Source: Nitrospirota bacterium (GTDB lineage Bacteria; Nitrospirota; Thermodesulfovibrionia; Thermodesulfovibrionales; Dissulfurispiraceae). From it: a stretch of DNA of 41,694 nt. Shown here one piece after another: positions 9,887 to 17,468 of this stretch. How positions within the stretch are numbered: position 1 is the stretch's first letter; every line of letters starts with the position of its first letter. The notes under the pieces were generated by a model. The model ran no database searches, was not told the origin of the DNA, and saw only the letters and a list, made by a program, of their open reading frames with translations. The DNA lies in the NCBI GenBank assembly GCA_015233655.1, contig JADFXI010000012.1, positions 1 through 41,694 of the forward strand, read 5' to 3'. A program made the translations under genes and the position numbers.

Positions 9887-10213
9887 CTACTTATATGAAG
9901 CCACATACTCCCTGAGCGCCTTGTTGAGTTGCGTTTGCCAACCGCGACCTTTGCCCTTAAAGAAGTCAAGCACATCCTGTGACAGCCGCAGAGTCGTCTG
10001 TACTTTAGTAGGGGTCTTTTGTGGTCCCCTGCCTTTTATGTTCAGTCTCCCCTCTCTGTATGCCTTTACGATTTTGGGCACCACCTCGCTAGCCGGACGC
10101 ATACGCTTGAGATCCTCGTCCGTCAATTCCGGATTGTCAAAATCAAGCGCTATACCCCTGTCTATTTCGAGTGTTTCCTTTTTTGCAGGCGCAAGAACTT
10201 TATGTTTTCTCAT
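9887..10213 (-). CDS. BrnA-family antitoxin (solitary)
   Basis: 108 residues. The middle section (DFDNPELTDEDLKRMRPASEV) and the C-terminal ribbon-helix-helix segment (TTLRLSQDVLDFFKGKGRGW) match the BrnA antitoxin family, which neutralises BrnT ribonuclease toxins and represses its own operon. The frame opens at 10231, but GGAGGA lies about six bases before the ATG at 10213, so that start is preferred (MRKHKV). No BrnT-like reading frame is present on either side: the upstream DNA holds an operator-like palindrome and then a divergent gene, and accA ends 26 bases downstream. It may be an orphan antitoxin or act on a toxin encoded elsewhere. Confidence 0.8.
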   Translation of the reverse strand: MRKHKVLAPAKKETLEIDRGIALDFDNPELTDEDLKRMRPASEVVPKIVKAYREGRLNIKGRGPQKTPTKVQTTLRLSQDVLDFFKGKGRGWQTQLNKALREYVASYK

Positions 10214-10242
10214 TGTATTTCCTCCACTCATACTGCATGGTT

Positions 10243-10273
10243 ATATTGTGACTACAATATGTATAATCGTCAA
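10243..10273 (-). promoter_or_regulatory. Palindromic operator and -35 element upstream of the antitoxin
   Basis: ATATTGT (10243-10249) and ACAATAT (10254-10260) form a perfect inverted repeat around GACT, 30 bases upstream of the antitoxin start. A minus-strand TTGACG (10268-10273) lies next to it and could be a -35 box, which would put the palindrome over the rest of the promoter. This layout suits auto-repression by a ribbon-helix-helix antitoxin. Binding is inferred. Confidence 0.6.
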
Positions 10274-10474
10274 GGTTTTATGTGAATTCCATAATGCTGA
10301 CACTGTGTGTTCTATCTACAACTGCTTCCTATAATCCCTGCTTTGAAAAATCATGAAAATAGTGTAAGTTATTATCGGTAATTGATCGTGATAACTTTTG
10401 ATGGTAGAAAGAAAAGGATGTCAGCTCAAGGATGATATGGTAATTATCGATGGAAGCTTGAGAATTTCGAAGAA

Positions 10475-11218
10475 ATGACGCCATACGAATTTATTCAACA
10501 GCAGAACATTTTTACCTGTAATATTTGTGCGGCTATTATCCAGCTTCAAGCAAACCGCAATATTGATGTTTGCCCCTTATTCTGGCAAGGTGAGGGAGTA
10601 GAAAATATTCCATTAGTTATTCTTGGTAGCAATCCTTCTGTCGTCGGAACAACTAATGAACCAAGACGCGGTGAATGTATTTTTCACTATTATTTTGATT
10701 ATTACCAAAACAGGACTGAGAGTGAAAATATAAATAAAACACAGGCTCGGGCACTTGGAATCAGAATTCCTTTAAGACACTGGACAATGTGCCATAATCT
10801 CGCAAAGAAACTAATTGCTCCCCGTGAAGTACAAAGATGGAAAGATTATGTGATTATGGAGGCAATACATTGTTTTTATAACAGCGAGGACGACTTAAAT
10901 GAAGTTCAAAGAGCCATGGTTGCGAGCACCTGTTTTAGTAATCATACCCTAAAGCAGCTTTTATTCTTGAAACCAAAAATGATCATACTGCTTGGCGATA
11001 CTCCATTCGAATTGCTTGAAGAATATTTGGGCGTACCCCACGGTGAACATGGATTTTACAGAATAACGTTAACCGGGGAGCTTAACGGGGCAACAAATAC
11101 TCTATCTGTACCTGTAATGCGACATCGCCATCCTAATTTTCACGGGAAATTCTACTTTGCAGATGAGGTCTATAACTCTTTCAGAGTATTCGCCGGTTTT
11201 AACGGTGGACAACCCTGA
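10475..11218 (+). CDS. Uracil-DNA-glycosylase-superfamily-like protein with four candidate Fe-S cysteines
   Basis: 247 residues. PLVILGSNPSVVGT (46-59) resembles the active-site loop of the uracil-DNA glycosylase superfamily. KMIILLGDTPFELL (168-181) resembles the central strand before the DNA-binding part, and HRHPNFHGK (217-225) the final HP loop. C15 and C18, followed by C133 and C153, occur at the positions used for the 4Fe-4S cluster in family 4/5 enzymes. The loop GSNPS departs from the usual GEAPG and GINPG, so substrate and activity are uncertain. The gene is more A+T-rich than its neighbours, is divergent from the antitoxin, and lies inside the repeat-bounded insert, so it was probably acquired. 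No strong ribosome-binding site precedes ATG 10475. Confidence 0.62.
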   Translation: MTPYEFIQQQNIFTCNICAAIIQLQANRNIDVCPLFWQGEGVENIPLVILGSNPSVVGTTNEPRRGECIFHYYFDYYQNRTESENINKTQARALGIRIPLRHWTMCHNLAKKLIAPREVQRWKDYVIMEAIHCFYNSEDDLNEVQRAMVASTCFSNHTLKQLLFLKPKMIILLGDTPFELLEEYLGVPHGEHGFYRITLTGELNGATNTLSVPVMRHRHPNFHGKFYFADEVYNSFRVFAGFNGGQP

Positions 11219-11523
11219 AAGCAATTACTTAATAGAAAATAAAAAATTCTCAAACCAAGTGACGCGCGAATAGCCCTTATTCTTTTTCATTTTTGGCTGG
11301 ATGCTCCCGCGCCCCCCTGAGCATGTCGTTGCGCCTTTCAGTTTCTTCTGAAATCATTTTTCAAGACCTATCAACAAGTCGGTGTGCACCACCTGCCGAC
11401 CCTTTCTGGCATTGTTCGTCATGAACTAGAGCTTATACCCGGCATATCCGGGCCGCAACATGGCGCTTATGCTGTTTTTCTACAATAGCAAGGCCAAAGA
11501 GGCAATTAGCAGTTTCAACAGCC
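11219..11523. other. 305-base stretch without a recognised gene
   Basis: This fills the space between the glycosylase-like gene and ftsY. A frame from about 11325 to 11490 on the plus strand stays open for roughly 55 codons (includes GIVRHELELIPGISGPQHG) but matches no family I know. Another short frame, ATG 11460, runs through the right-hand repeat and ends SLIQTEQ at the same stop as accA would. These may be remnants of a decayed gene. I see no convincing terminator, RNA or complete gene. Confidence 0.4.
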
Positions 11524-12429
11524 TCATTCAAACAGAGCAGTAACGAACTCCGCGGGTTTGAAATCTCTGAGGTCTTCCACTCCCTCGCCGATGCCTATGA
11601 GCCTGACCGGAATGCCGAGTTCTTTCTTGATTGCGAATATGATCCCGCCTTTGGCAGTACCGTCAAGCTTCGTCAGGGCTATACCGGTGACTCCGACGGC
11701 TTCATTAAAAATTTGGGCCTGCCTCAGGGCATTCTGCCCGGTCGTCGCATCAACTACGAGTAGAATTTCCTGGGGGGCGTCGGGCATAGCTTTTTTGATT
11801 ACGCGGTTTATTTTTTTCAGCTCATCCATAAGCTGGCTTTTTGTATGGAGCCTGCCTGCGGTGTCGATGATGACCACATCTATTCCCCGCGCCTTCGCAG
11901 CTTCAACCGCATCGAATGCGACAGCAGCCGGATCGGAGCCGCTCTGGTGTTTTAGAATATCTGCGCCGGTGCGCTGCGACCATACTTCGAGCTGTTCTAT
12001 GGCGGCCGCCCTGAAAGTGTCTCCAGCAGCGATGAGCACAGAGTTCCCCTCGGATATAAAACGAGCAGCAAGCTTTCCGATGGTTGTTGTTTTGCCTACA
12101 CCGTTGACACCTACTGTAAGGATGACAAAAGGCTTTTCACCAAAAGTCACAAGCGGCTGATGTATGCCCAGCATAGAGGTCATTTGGCTTCTGAGGGCTG
12201 CTTTGACCTCAGCGGTATTGCGTATCCGTCCGGAGCTTATCCCTGCCCTGAGAAACTCGACGATTTGAGATGCGGCCTCCGACCCTATATCAGACGTGAT
12301 GAGTATTTCTTCGATATCGTCGGCTGCGGACGCATCTATCGACCTGTTCACAAGAACGGTCTCGACACGCTCGATGAGGTTTTTCTTTGTCTTGGAAAGA
12401 CCCGATTTTAATTTATCGAAAAGTCCCAT
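11524..12429 (-). CDS. ftsY: Signal recognition particle receptor FtsY
   Basis: GTPase at the inner membrane that docks SRP-bound ribosomes for membrane-protein insertion, 301 residues. It consists almost only of the NG core, without the long acidic A-domain of enterobacterial FtsY. The N domain spans about 1-95. G-domain motifs are the P-loop GVNGVGKT (107-114), the insertion-box GDTFRAAA, DTAGR (189-193), TKLD (253-256) and the closing GIGEGVEDLRDF. The stop TGA sits at the edge of the right 18-bp repeat, and accA ends convergently 1.66 kb away across the insert. Confidence 0.97.
   Translation of the reverse strand: MGLFDKLKSGLSKTKKNLIERVETVLVNRSIDASAADDIEEILITSDIGSEAASQIVEFLRAGISSGRIRNTAEVKAALRSQMTSMLGIHQPLVTFGEKPFVILTVGVNGVGKTTTIGKLAARFISEGNSVLIAAGDTFRAAAIEQLEVWSQRTGADILKHQSGSDPAAVAFDAVEAAKARGIDVVIIDTAGRLHTKSQLMDELKKINRVIKKAMPDAPQEILLVVDATTGQNALRQAQIFNEAVGVTGIALTKLDGTAKGGIIFAIKKELGIPVRLIGIGEGVEDLRDFKPAEFVTALFE
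11526..11543. repeat. Right copy of the 18-bp perfect direct repeat
   Basis: Identical to 9843-9860 over 18 bases, with different flanks on both sides. On the minus strand it supplies the last codons of ftsY (V-T-A-L-F-E) and the first base of its TGA stop. The distance between the two copies is 1,683 bases. Confidence 0.85.
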
Positions 12430-12538
12430 TATTTATTGATGCGAGGTCCGATATATCTATGGATTGACGAGCGGACGTGACGTAGAATGCTACGGCCACT
12501 TTATTTATGCACTCATTAAACCCAAATTCTCTCTTGAG

Positions 12539-14371
12539 TTAAGGATGAAGATTAATTGCTATGGAATTCTTTTCTTTTGTTATATGAAATTTAGACGGCT
12601 TGAGAAGTTCAATTTTTAGAGTGACCGTCCCCTTATCCTGAGTATCCTCATCAACCTGTATGTCCCCGACAAAAGTGGAGGTGAATTTGTATGACTTCTC
12701 CACTTTGCTCGTTGCAGGCTGTATTTTCAGGACGACCCATTTCTTGCCATCTATCGTCTCGAGTGTCGCGTTATATTTAAGCGCATTGTCTATGCCTGGT
12801 ATATTGACGGCGATCACGGATTTCTTTTTTGACTCTACCAGTGATATGTTGTTGATTTCGAGCTGGTGCTTACCTTTGGCCTTTGCCTCTTTTTTTTTCT
12901 CCTTCTCTGCTTCTTTGGCCTCTTTTGCTTCTTTCGCCTTTGCCTTTTTGCTTTTCTTAAGCTGTTTAACCGGTGCCGTCGGTTTTACAGCCTGTTTTTC
13001 GGCTGACGCCGCAGGTTTCTTTATCTCGACCGGCATCTGAAGAGGCTGTACCGGAGAAGAGGGCGTGGATGTTTTCGCAGATGAGGCCACTATGCTGAAC
13101 GCCTCTGATTTATTGTACTGCACTTCTACAATTGCGTTACCGTCAACGAATTCCGACGCAGGTATTTTGTTAGGGACGAGGGTCCCGCTTCCGGATGAAG
13201 TCAGGAGCACGTCCGGCCCGACGAGATTATAATTCTTGATGACGTGATTAAGCTGGTTGAAGACAGTCACTTTCAGCTTGAATTTTTGTCCGGCCAGAGC
13301 CGATTCAGGAGTAGTAACTTCATAACGCTCAGGAACAGGAGAGGTAACGCGAATGGTCTCAGTAGCGCCTTTTTGTCCTTTGATGTTTTCGGTGGCGACG
13401 ATAGCTATATCTTCAGCTATATCGTATCTCAAATCCACCTTTGCCTGACCGCTGACGAACTCATAAGCGGGTATAGAGGGCGGGAAAGGTTTTAATCTTC
13501 CTGTCGAGGTGATTGAGACCCCCGAGCCGACTGCCGAGTAATTTATCACTACGTTGTTGAAGCGGTCGACCGCTACTATGGACACCTCAAACGGCTCGCC
13601 GGCGATTACATCTTTCGGCGCAAACAGTTTAAATGAATTTACGGCACCGCTGTTGATTTCTATTTTATCGCTGCTTCCCACGCTGCCAGTAATCAGGTCT
13701 TTAGCATCGACCTGGGCCGATCCGGATTTTTGTGACACAAGTGCAATGACGACTGAGCCGTTCTTGAAGTCCGGGATTGACGACATAACGATTTTGGGGT
13801 CTGCGTCGCCTTTGAAAATAAGGTTGATATTCTTCCCTGAAATGGGCTCCGTCACAGTGTTGTTGAAAGCGTCTTTCGCCACTATTCTCAACTCAAAGGC
13901 TTCCCCGGCCTGTGCAATACGGGGGGCTTTTATCTCAAATGAAGTCAGTCTGTTGGGAGATACGGTCAGGTCTTTTGTCATAATGGGAATAGGACTGCCG
14001 CTTTCACGTACGGAAAGCGTGAATGTCTCTGCTACTCTGTCAGACAGGGTGATGACGAGAGACCCATTCGAAAAAGATGATGATTTAAAAGACGGGGGCT
14101 TAACGGCCGCTGATCCGGTGACCCATATCTGGAATTCTCTTTCCGTATCGCCGAAATTAAAGAGGACGTTGTTGAAGGCATCCACCGCCTGAAGACTTAC
14201 TGTTGCCTCCTGCCCGGCGACTATCCCTTCCGGCAGCGAGATGTTGAAGTGATCAAATTTTCCCGGCTTTATAAGAATGTCGCCTGCGTACGAAAACGAG
14301 GGCGCAACTATGGACAGGGTTATCAGCAATTGCAGAAAGATTAAGAGCTTCTTTTGCATTTTTTGTAACAT
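12539..14371 (-). CDS. Exported protein with four Ig-like repeats, Lys/Ala/Glu linker and AMIN-like C-terminus
   Basis: 610 residues; not a protein I recognise as a whole. A signal peptide occupies about 1-29 (probable cleavage after FSYA). Four tandem domains of roughly 90-105 residues follow at about 37-140, 140-242, 243-345 and 346-432, each with a variant of the core AGEPFEVSIVAVDRFNNVV. Next comes a Pro-rich stretch, then a highly charged Lys/Ala/Glu linker at 470-502. The C-terminal domain (503-610, beginning LEINNISL) resembles AMIN domains, which bind the cell wall in amidases and PilQ. The start is supported by GGGGG eight bases before ATG. A periplasmic or cell-wall scaffold role is inference. 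A perfect TATAAT lies upstream. Confidence 0.8.
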   Translation of the reverse strand: MLQKMQKKLLIFLQLLITLSIVAPSFSYAGDILIKPGKFDHFNISLPEGIVAGQEATVSLQAVDAFNNVLFNFGDTEREFQIWVTGSAAVKPPSFKSSSFSNGSLVITLSDRVAETFTLSVRESGSPIPIMTKDLTVSPNRLTSFEIKAPRIAQAGEAFELRIVAKDAFNNTVTEPISGKNINLIFKGDADPKIVMSSIPDFKNGSVVIALVSQKSGSAQVDAKDLITGSVGSSDKIEINSGAVNSFKLFAPKDVIAGEPFEVSIVAVDRFNNVVINYSAVGSGVSITSTGRLKPFPPSIPAYEFVSGQAKVDLRYDIAEDIAIVATENIKGQKGATETIRVTSPVPERYEVTTPESALAGQKFKLKVTVFNQLNHVIKNYNLVGPDVLLTSSGSGTLVPNKIPASEFVDGNAIVEVQYNKSEAFSIVASSAKTSTPSSPVQPLQMPVEIKKPAASAEKQAVKPTAPVKQLKKSKKAKAKEAKEAKEAEKEKKKEAKAKGKHQLEINNISLVESKKKSVIAVNIPGIDNALKYNATLETIDGKKWVVLKIQPATSKVEKSYKFTSTFVGDIQVDEDTQDKGTVTLKIELLKPSKFHITKEKNSIAINLHP

Positions 14372-14407
14372 ATTAAAAACCCCCTATAGTTATATTAATT
14401 TTTGTCT

Positions 14408-14436
14408 ATTATAATTTCCAAATGAGTATATCATAA
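14408..14436 (-). promoter_or_regulatory. Candidate promoter of the AMIN-domain protein gene
   Basis: On the minus strand a perfect TATAAT (14408-14413) follows TTATGA (14431-14436) by 17 bases, 37 bases before the ATG. The -35 match is weak. The 280-base gap between this gene and the RDD gene is otherwise A+T-rich and shows no coding. Confidence 0.45.
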
Positions 14437-14651
14437 ACTACTTCAAATAGATATTACCACTAATCCCAATATAATGAGCAGTATAGTAGCATAACACATG
14501 AAAATTTACCACTGAGAAGGGGAAAAAACAACAGCCGGTCTTCTGTTCACGGCAGCGGGAATTTCGCCAAAAGACTTTGCTTCTGTTTTTCTCTGCACAT
14601 CTGTTTTTGCATGTCCTTGATAAAATTGACGGTAGTTTGATAGTATTACTG

Positions 14652-15056
14652 ATGCCTGGGGATATCGCAAAGGCTAGTTTATTGCTGCGTGTTATTGCAA
14701 AGCTGCTTGACTTTATTATTATTGCTACCGCGATAAAGGCCGTCCCCCAGGTAGGGTATTTTGCCGGCCTCGTCTATCTTCTTATCAGCGACGGTCTTTT
14801 TGACGGAAGGAGTCTTGGAAAGAAGGTAATGCGGTTGAGAGTGATCTCGCAGGAGGCTGGGACTCCCGGGACTTTCAGGGATTCCATTGTGAGAAATATC
14901 ACGTTCGCCTTCTCTCTCATTCTGTACAAGATACCGCTGCTTGGATGGTTTTTTGTTTTGTTGGCTCTTGTACTGGAGTTTCTGCTGATGCTTGGAAATG
15001 ACGAGGGAATGCGGCTTGGCGACGATCTGGCGAATACGAGAGTAGTGGAAGGCTGA
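14652..15056 (+). CDS. RDD family membrane protein
   Basis: Small integral membrane protein of 134 residues from ATG 14652. The first helix carries the conserved Arg and Asp of the RDD family (LLLRVIAKLLDFIII). It continues with GRSLGKKVMRLRVI, the DSIVRN segment before the third helix, and the closing GDDLANTRVV with the conserved Asp pair. The frame continues upstream to a TTG at 14577, but the family begins close to the first helix, so ATG 14652 is preferred. Function of RDD proteins is mostly unknown; some members affect ion transport. It lies 39 bases before mreB and may share its transcript. Confidence 0.75.
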   Translation: MPGDIAKASLLLRVIAKLLDFIIIATAIKAVPQVGYFAGLVYLLISDGLFDGRSLGKKVMRLRVISQEAGTPGTFRDSIVRNITFAFSLILYKIPLLGWFFVLLALVLEFLLMLGNDEGMRLGDDLANTRVVEG

Positions 15057-15095
15057 AAAGAAGAATGAAAGTTATTATAAAAGGGGGAGTGCAGA

Positions 15096-16127
15096 GTGTT
15101 TTTTCATAAAATACTGGGAATGTTCTCGAATGATCTCGCCATTGACCTTGGCACGGCAAACACGCTGGTTTATTTGAAAGGGAGAGGCATTATCTGCAAC
15201 GAGGCTTCTGTTGTCGTAATCAGGAGGGACAACAAGCTGCCTGTTGCGGTAGGAATAGAGGCCAAAGAAATGCTTGGAAAGACCCCGTCTAATATTCTTG
15301 CTATCAGGCCGATGAAAGACGGCGTTATTGCTGATTTCGACGCCACTGAAGTAATGCTTAAATATTTTATTACCAAGGCCCACAACAGGAAAAGCTTTGT
15401 ATCTCCTCGCGTGATAATCGGGGTGCCTTCAGGCATTACCCAGGTGGAGCAGCGCGCAGTCAAGGACGCGGCGCATGCCTCGGGGGCCCGCGAGGTATAC
15501 CTTATAGAAGAGCCGATGGCTGCAGCAGTCGGGGTAGGACTGCCTGTTGGAGAACCATCGGGTAATATGATTGTGGATATCGGCGGCGGGACTACCGACG
15601 TGGCGGTCATATCCCTTGACGGAATTGTTTACAGCAAGGCCGTGCGTGTAGGCGGAGACAAGATGGACGAGGCGATTATGGCGTATATAAAGCGCAAGTA
15701 CAATCTCATGATAGGTGAGAGGACTGCGGAGCGGATAAAAATTGATCTCGGGTCAGCCTATGCTACCAACAACTCCGAGCCCATGGAGATCAAGGGACGG
15801 GACCTTGTATCCGGTATTCCAAAGGCGATAAATGTTACGGAAGAAGAAATACGCGAGGCGCTGCTCGAGAGCATAGGCCTTATTCTTGATACAATCAAGG
15901 TCACGCTTGAGAACACCCCGCCTGAACTGGCGGCTGATATTGTCGACAAAGGAATTGTCCTGGCAGGCGGCGGCGCTTTATTGAGAGGGCTCGATATCCT
16001 GATAAGAGAGCAGACCGGCGTTCCGGTGATCCTGCCTGACGACCCTCTCACAGCGGTTGTCAGAGGATGCGGGATGATGCTGGACAAACTGGAACTTCTT
16101 CAGAAGGTAGCTATCAGCACTAATTGA
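15096..16127 (+). CDS. mreB: Rod shape-determining protein MreB
   Basis: Bacterial actin that forms membrane-bound filaments guiding lateral wall synthesis, 343 residues. ATP-binding motifs are IDLGTANTLVYLKGRG (phosphate 1), DIGGGTTDVAVI (phosphate 2) and LAGGGALLRGLD (adenosine). The N-terminus contains a short amphipathic stretch (MFFHKILGMFS) typical of membrane-binding MreB. Translation begins at GTG 15096 after AAGGGGGA (15081-15088). It is the first gene of the elongasome operon and overlaps mreC at TTGATG. Confidence 0.98.
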   Translation: MFFHKILGMFSNDLAIDLGTANTLVYLKGRGIICNEASVVVIRRDNKLPVAVGIEAKEMLGKTPSNILAIRPMKDGVIADFDATEVMLKYFITKAHNRKSFVSPRVIIGVPSGITQVEQRAVKDAAHASGAREVYLIEEPMAAAVGVGLPVGEPSGNMIVDIGGGTTDVAVISLDGIVYSKAVRVGGDKMDEAIMAYIKRKYNLMIGERTAERIKIDLGSAYATNNSEPMEIKGRDLVSGIPKAINVTEEEIREALLESIGLILDTIKVTLENTPPELAADIVDKGIVLAGGGALLRGLDILIREQTGVPVILPDDPLTAVVRGCGMMLDKLELLQKVAISTN

Positions 16128-16921
16128 TGTCAAAGGCCAGGAAGAGACTAATTATTCTGATTGTCCTTGTCTCGACAGCCCTGGCCCTGATGAGTTACCA
16201 GCACAACAGAAAACCATTTACTTTTTTTGATTTGGTTGTCTCCTACCCGTATTATGCGCTCAATGAATTCACCTCAAATATCGATTTAACTGTCAGGAGA
16301 TTACGGAAGACCTTTGCGGAAAATATTACGCTAAGGGAAGAGGTCAGCCGGCTCAGGCTCGAAAAGCAGCAGTACCGGGAGATCTTCCTCGAAAATGAAC
16401 GTCTTAAAGCCCTGTTGTCGCTCAGAGAGCTGGAGCCCAGGTATGTGTCTGCCGCCAGGGTAATAGCGCGTGGATCTGACAAACTGCTGAATATAGCGAC
16501 TTTGGACAAAGGCAGGAACAGCGGGCTCGAAAAAGGCATGGCTGTGCTGACGCCAAAAGGACTTGTCGGCAAAGTGTATTCGGTGCAGGATTCATATTCG
16601 GACGTACTGCTATTGAAGGATTCCAACTTTTCAGTAGCGGTCAGGTTGCAGGACAGCAGGCGCGAGGGGGTAATATCAGGCACCGGAAATGACAACTGTT
16701 TACTGAAATATATCCCGCCGGAAGAGAAGGTGGAAAAGGGCGAAGTCGTGATAACATCCGGTTTCGACGGTATATTCCCTGAAGGGTTGCCGGTCGGTGT
16801 AGTCAGCAATGTAAAAAAAGAAGGGATAGAATTTTTTCAGTACATAGAAGTGCAACCTTTTCAGTCGAGCGAGAAGGTGGAAGAGGTGATTGTCCTGAAA
16901 CAGGAATCCCCAAGGAGTTAG
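16127..16921 (+). CDS. mreC: Rod shape-determining protein MreC
   Basis: Bitopic scaffold joining MreB filaments to MreD and the wall synthases, 264 residues from ATG 16127. There is one N-terminal membrane helix (about 8-25), a coiled coil at about 60-105, then the beta-rich periplasmic domain with ARVIARG, LDKGRNSGLEKGMAVLTPKGLVG split across strands and ITSGFDGIFPEGLPVG. A TTG three bases earlier could also initiate. The ATG touches the mreB stop (TGATG), consistent with coupling. Confidence 0.95.
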   Translation: MSKARKRLIILIVLVSTALALMSYQHNRKPFTFFDLVVSYPYYALNEFTSNIDLTVRRLRKTFAENITLREEVSRLRLEKQQYREIFLENERLKALLSLRELEPRYVSAARVIARGSDKLLNIATLDKGRNSGLEKGMAVLTPKGLVGKVYSVQDSYSDVLLLKDSNFSVAVRLQDSRREGVISGTGNDNCLLKYIPPEEKVEKGEVVITSGFDGIFPEGLPVGVVSNVKKEGIEFFQYIEVQPFQSSEKVEEVIVLKQESPRS

Positions 16922-16961
16922 CGTATGAGCATGTCCACGCCTGGGTCTTGCGGGAGGGGAA

Positions 16962-17444
16962 ATGAACTCCCTTAAATGGATACTCCTTGCCGTACTGGTT
17001 TTTTTGTTGCAGACGCAGTGTACTTTCATAAAGGATTATTTAAATCTCACCGTTGTCCTCGTATACTATTTCGGCCTGAAAAATCATCAGCAGAATTATG
17101 ACAAGGATTATTCGGGAAACAAGGCTGGATTGGAGAGCATGGCCTTCGGAGTCATTATAGGACTTACCGAAGATGTAATATCCGGGTCGATAATAGGACC
17201 TGGACTCCTGAGCAAAGGGCTGCTGGGCCTCATGACCCCGCTTGTGTTTACCGACATGGTATTTAAATGGACCCCTTTGTGGGGGGCAATCATAGCAGTC
17301 ATTTTTACACTCCTTGACGGAACAGTCGTTATAGGCTCGCGGATGCTGTTTACAGGCATCCATATCACAGGCGCCGTGCTTTTCCGGATTATCTGTCTGC
17401 AGTCTGTAATGAGTACGCCATTTGGACTATTGTTACGGCCATGA
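16962..17444 (+). CDS. mreD: Rod shape-determining protein MreD
   Basis: Polytopic membrane protein of the elongasome, 160 residues with about five predicted membrane helices. Sequence conservation in this family is low. The call rests on the helix pattern, on the GVIIGLTEDVISGSIIGPG loop (the family's F/L-x-x-D-x-x-x-G pattern), and on its place between mreC and mrdA. The start is fixed by GGGAGGGG immediately before ATG. Confidence 0.9.
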   Translation: MNSLKWILLAVLVFLLQTQCTFIKDYLNLTVVLVYYFGLKNHQQNYDKDYSGNKAGLESMAFGVIIGLTEDVISGSIIGPGLLSKGLLGLMTPLVFTDMVFKWTPLWGAIIAVIFTLLDGTVVIGSRMLFTGIHITGAVLFRIICLQSVMSTPFGLLLRP

Positions 17445-17468
17445 TAGGAGAAGTTGGAAAGGTGTTCT

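Noticed and set aside
10232-10474. Possible brnT remnant upstream of the antitoxin
   Set aside because: Only the palindrome, a promoter-like element and A+T-rich spacer were seen, with no BrnT motif in any frame examined.
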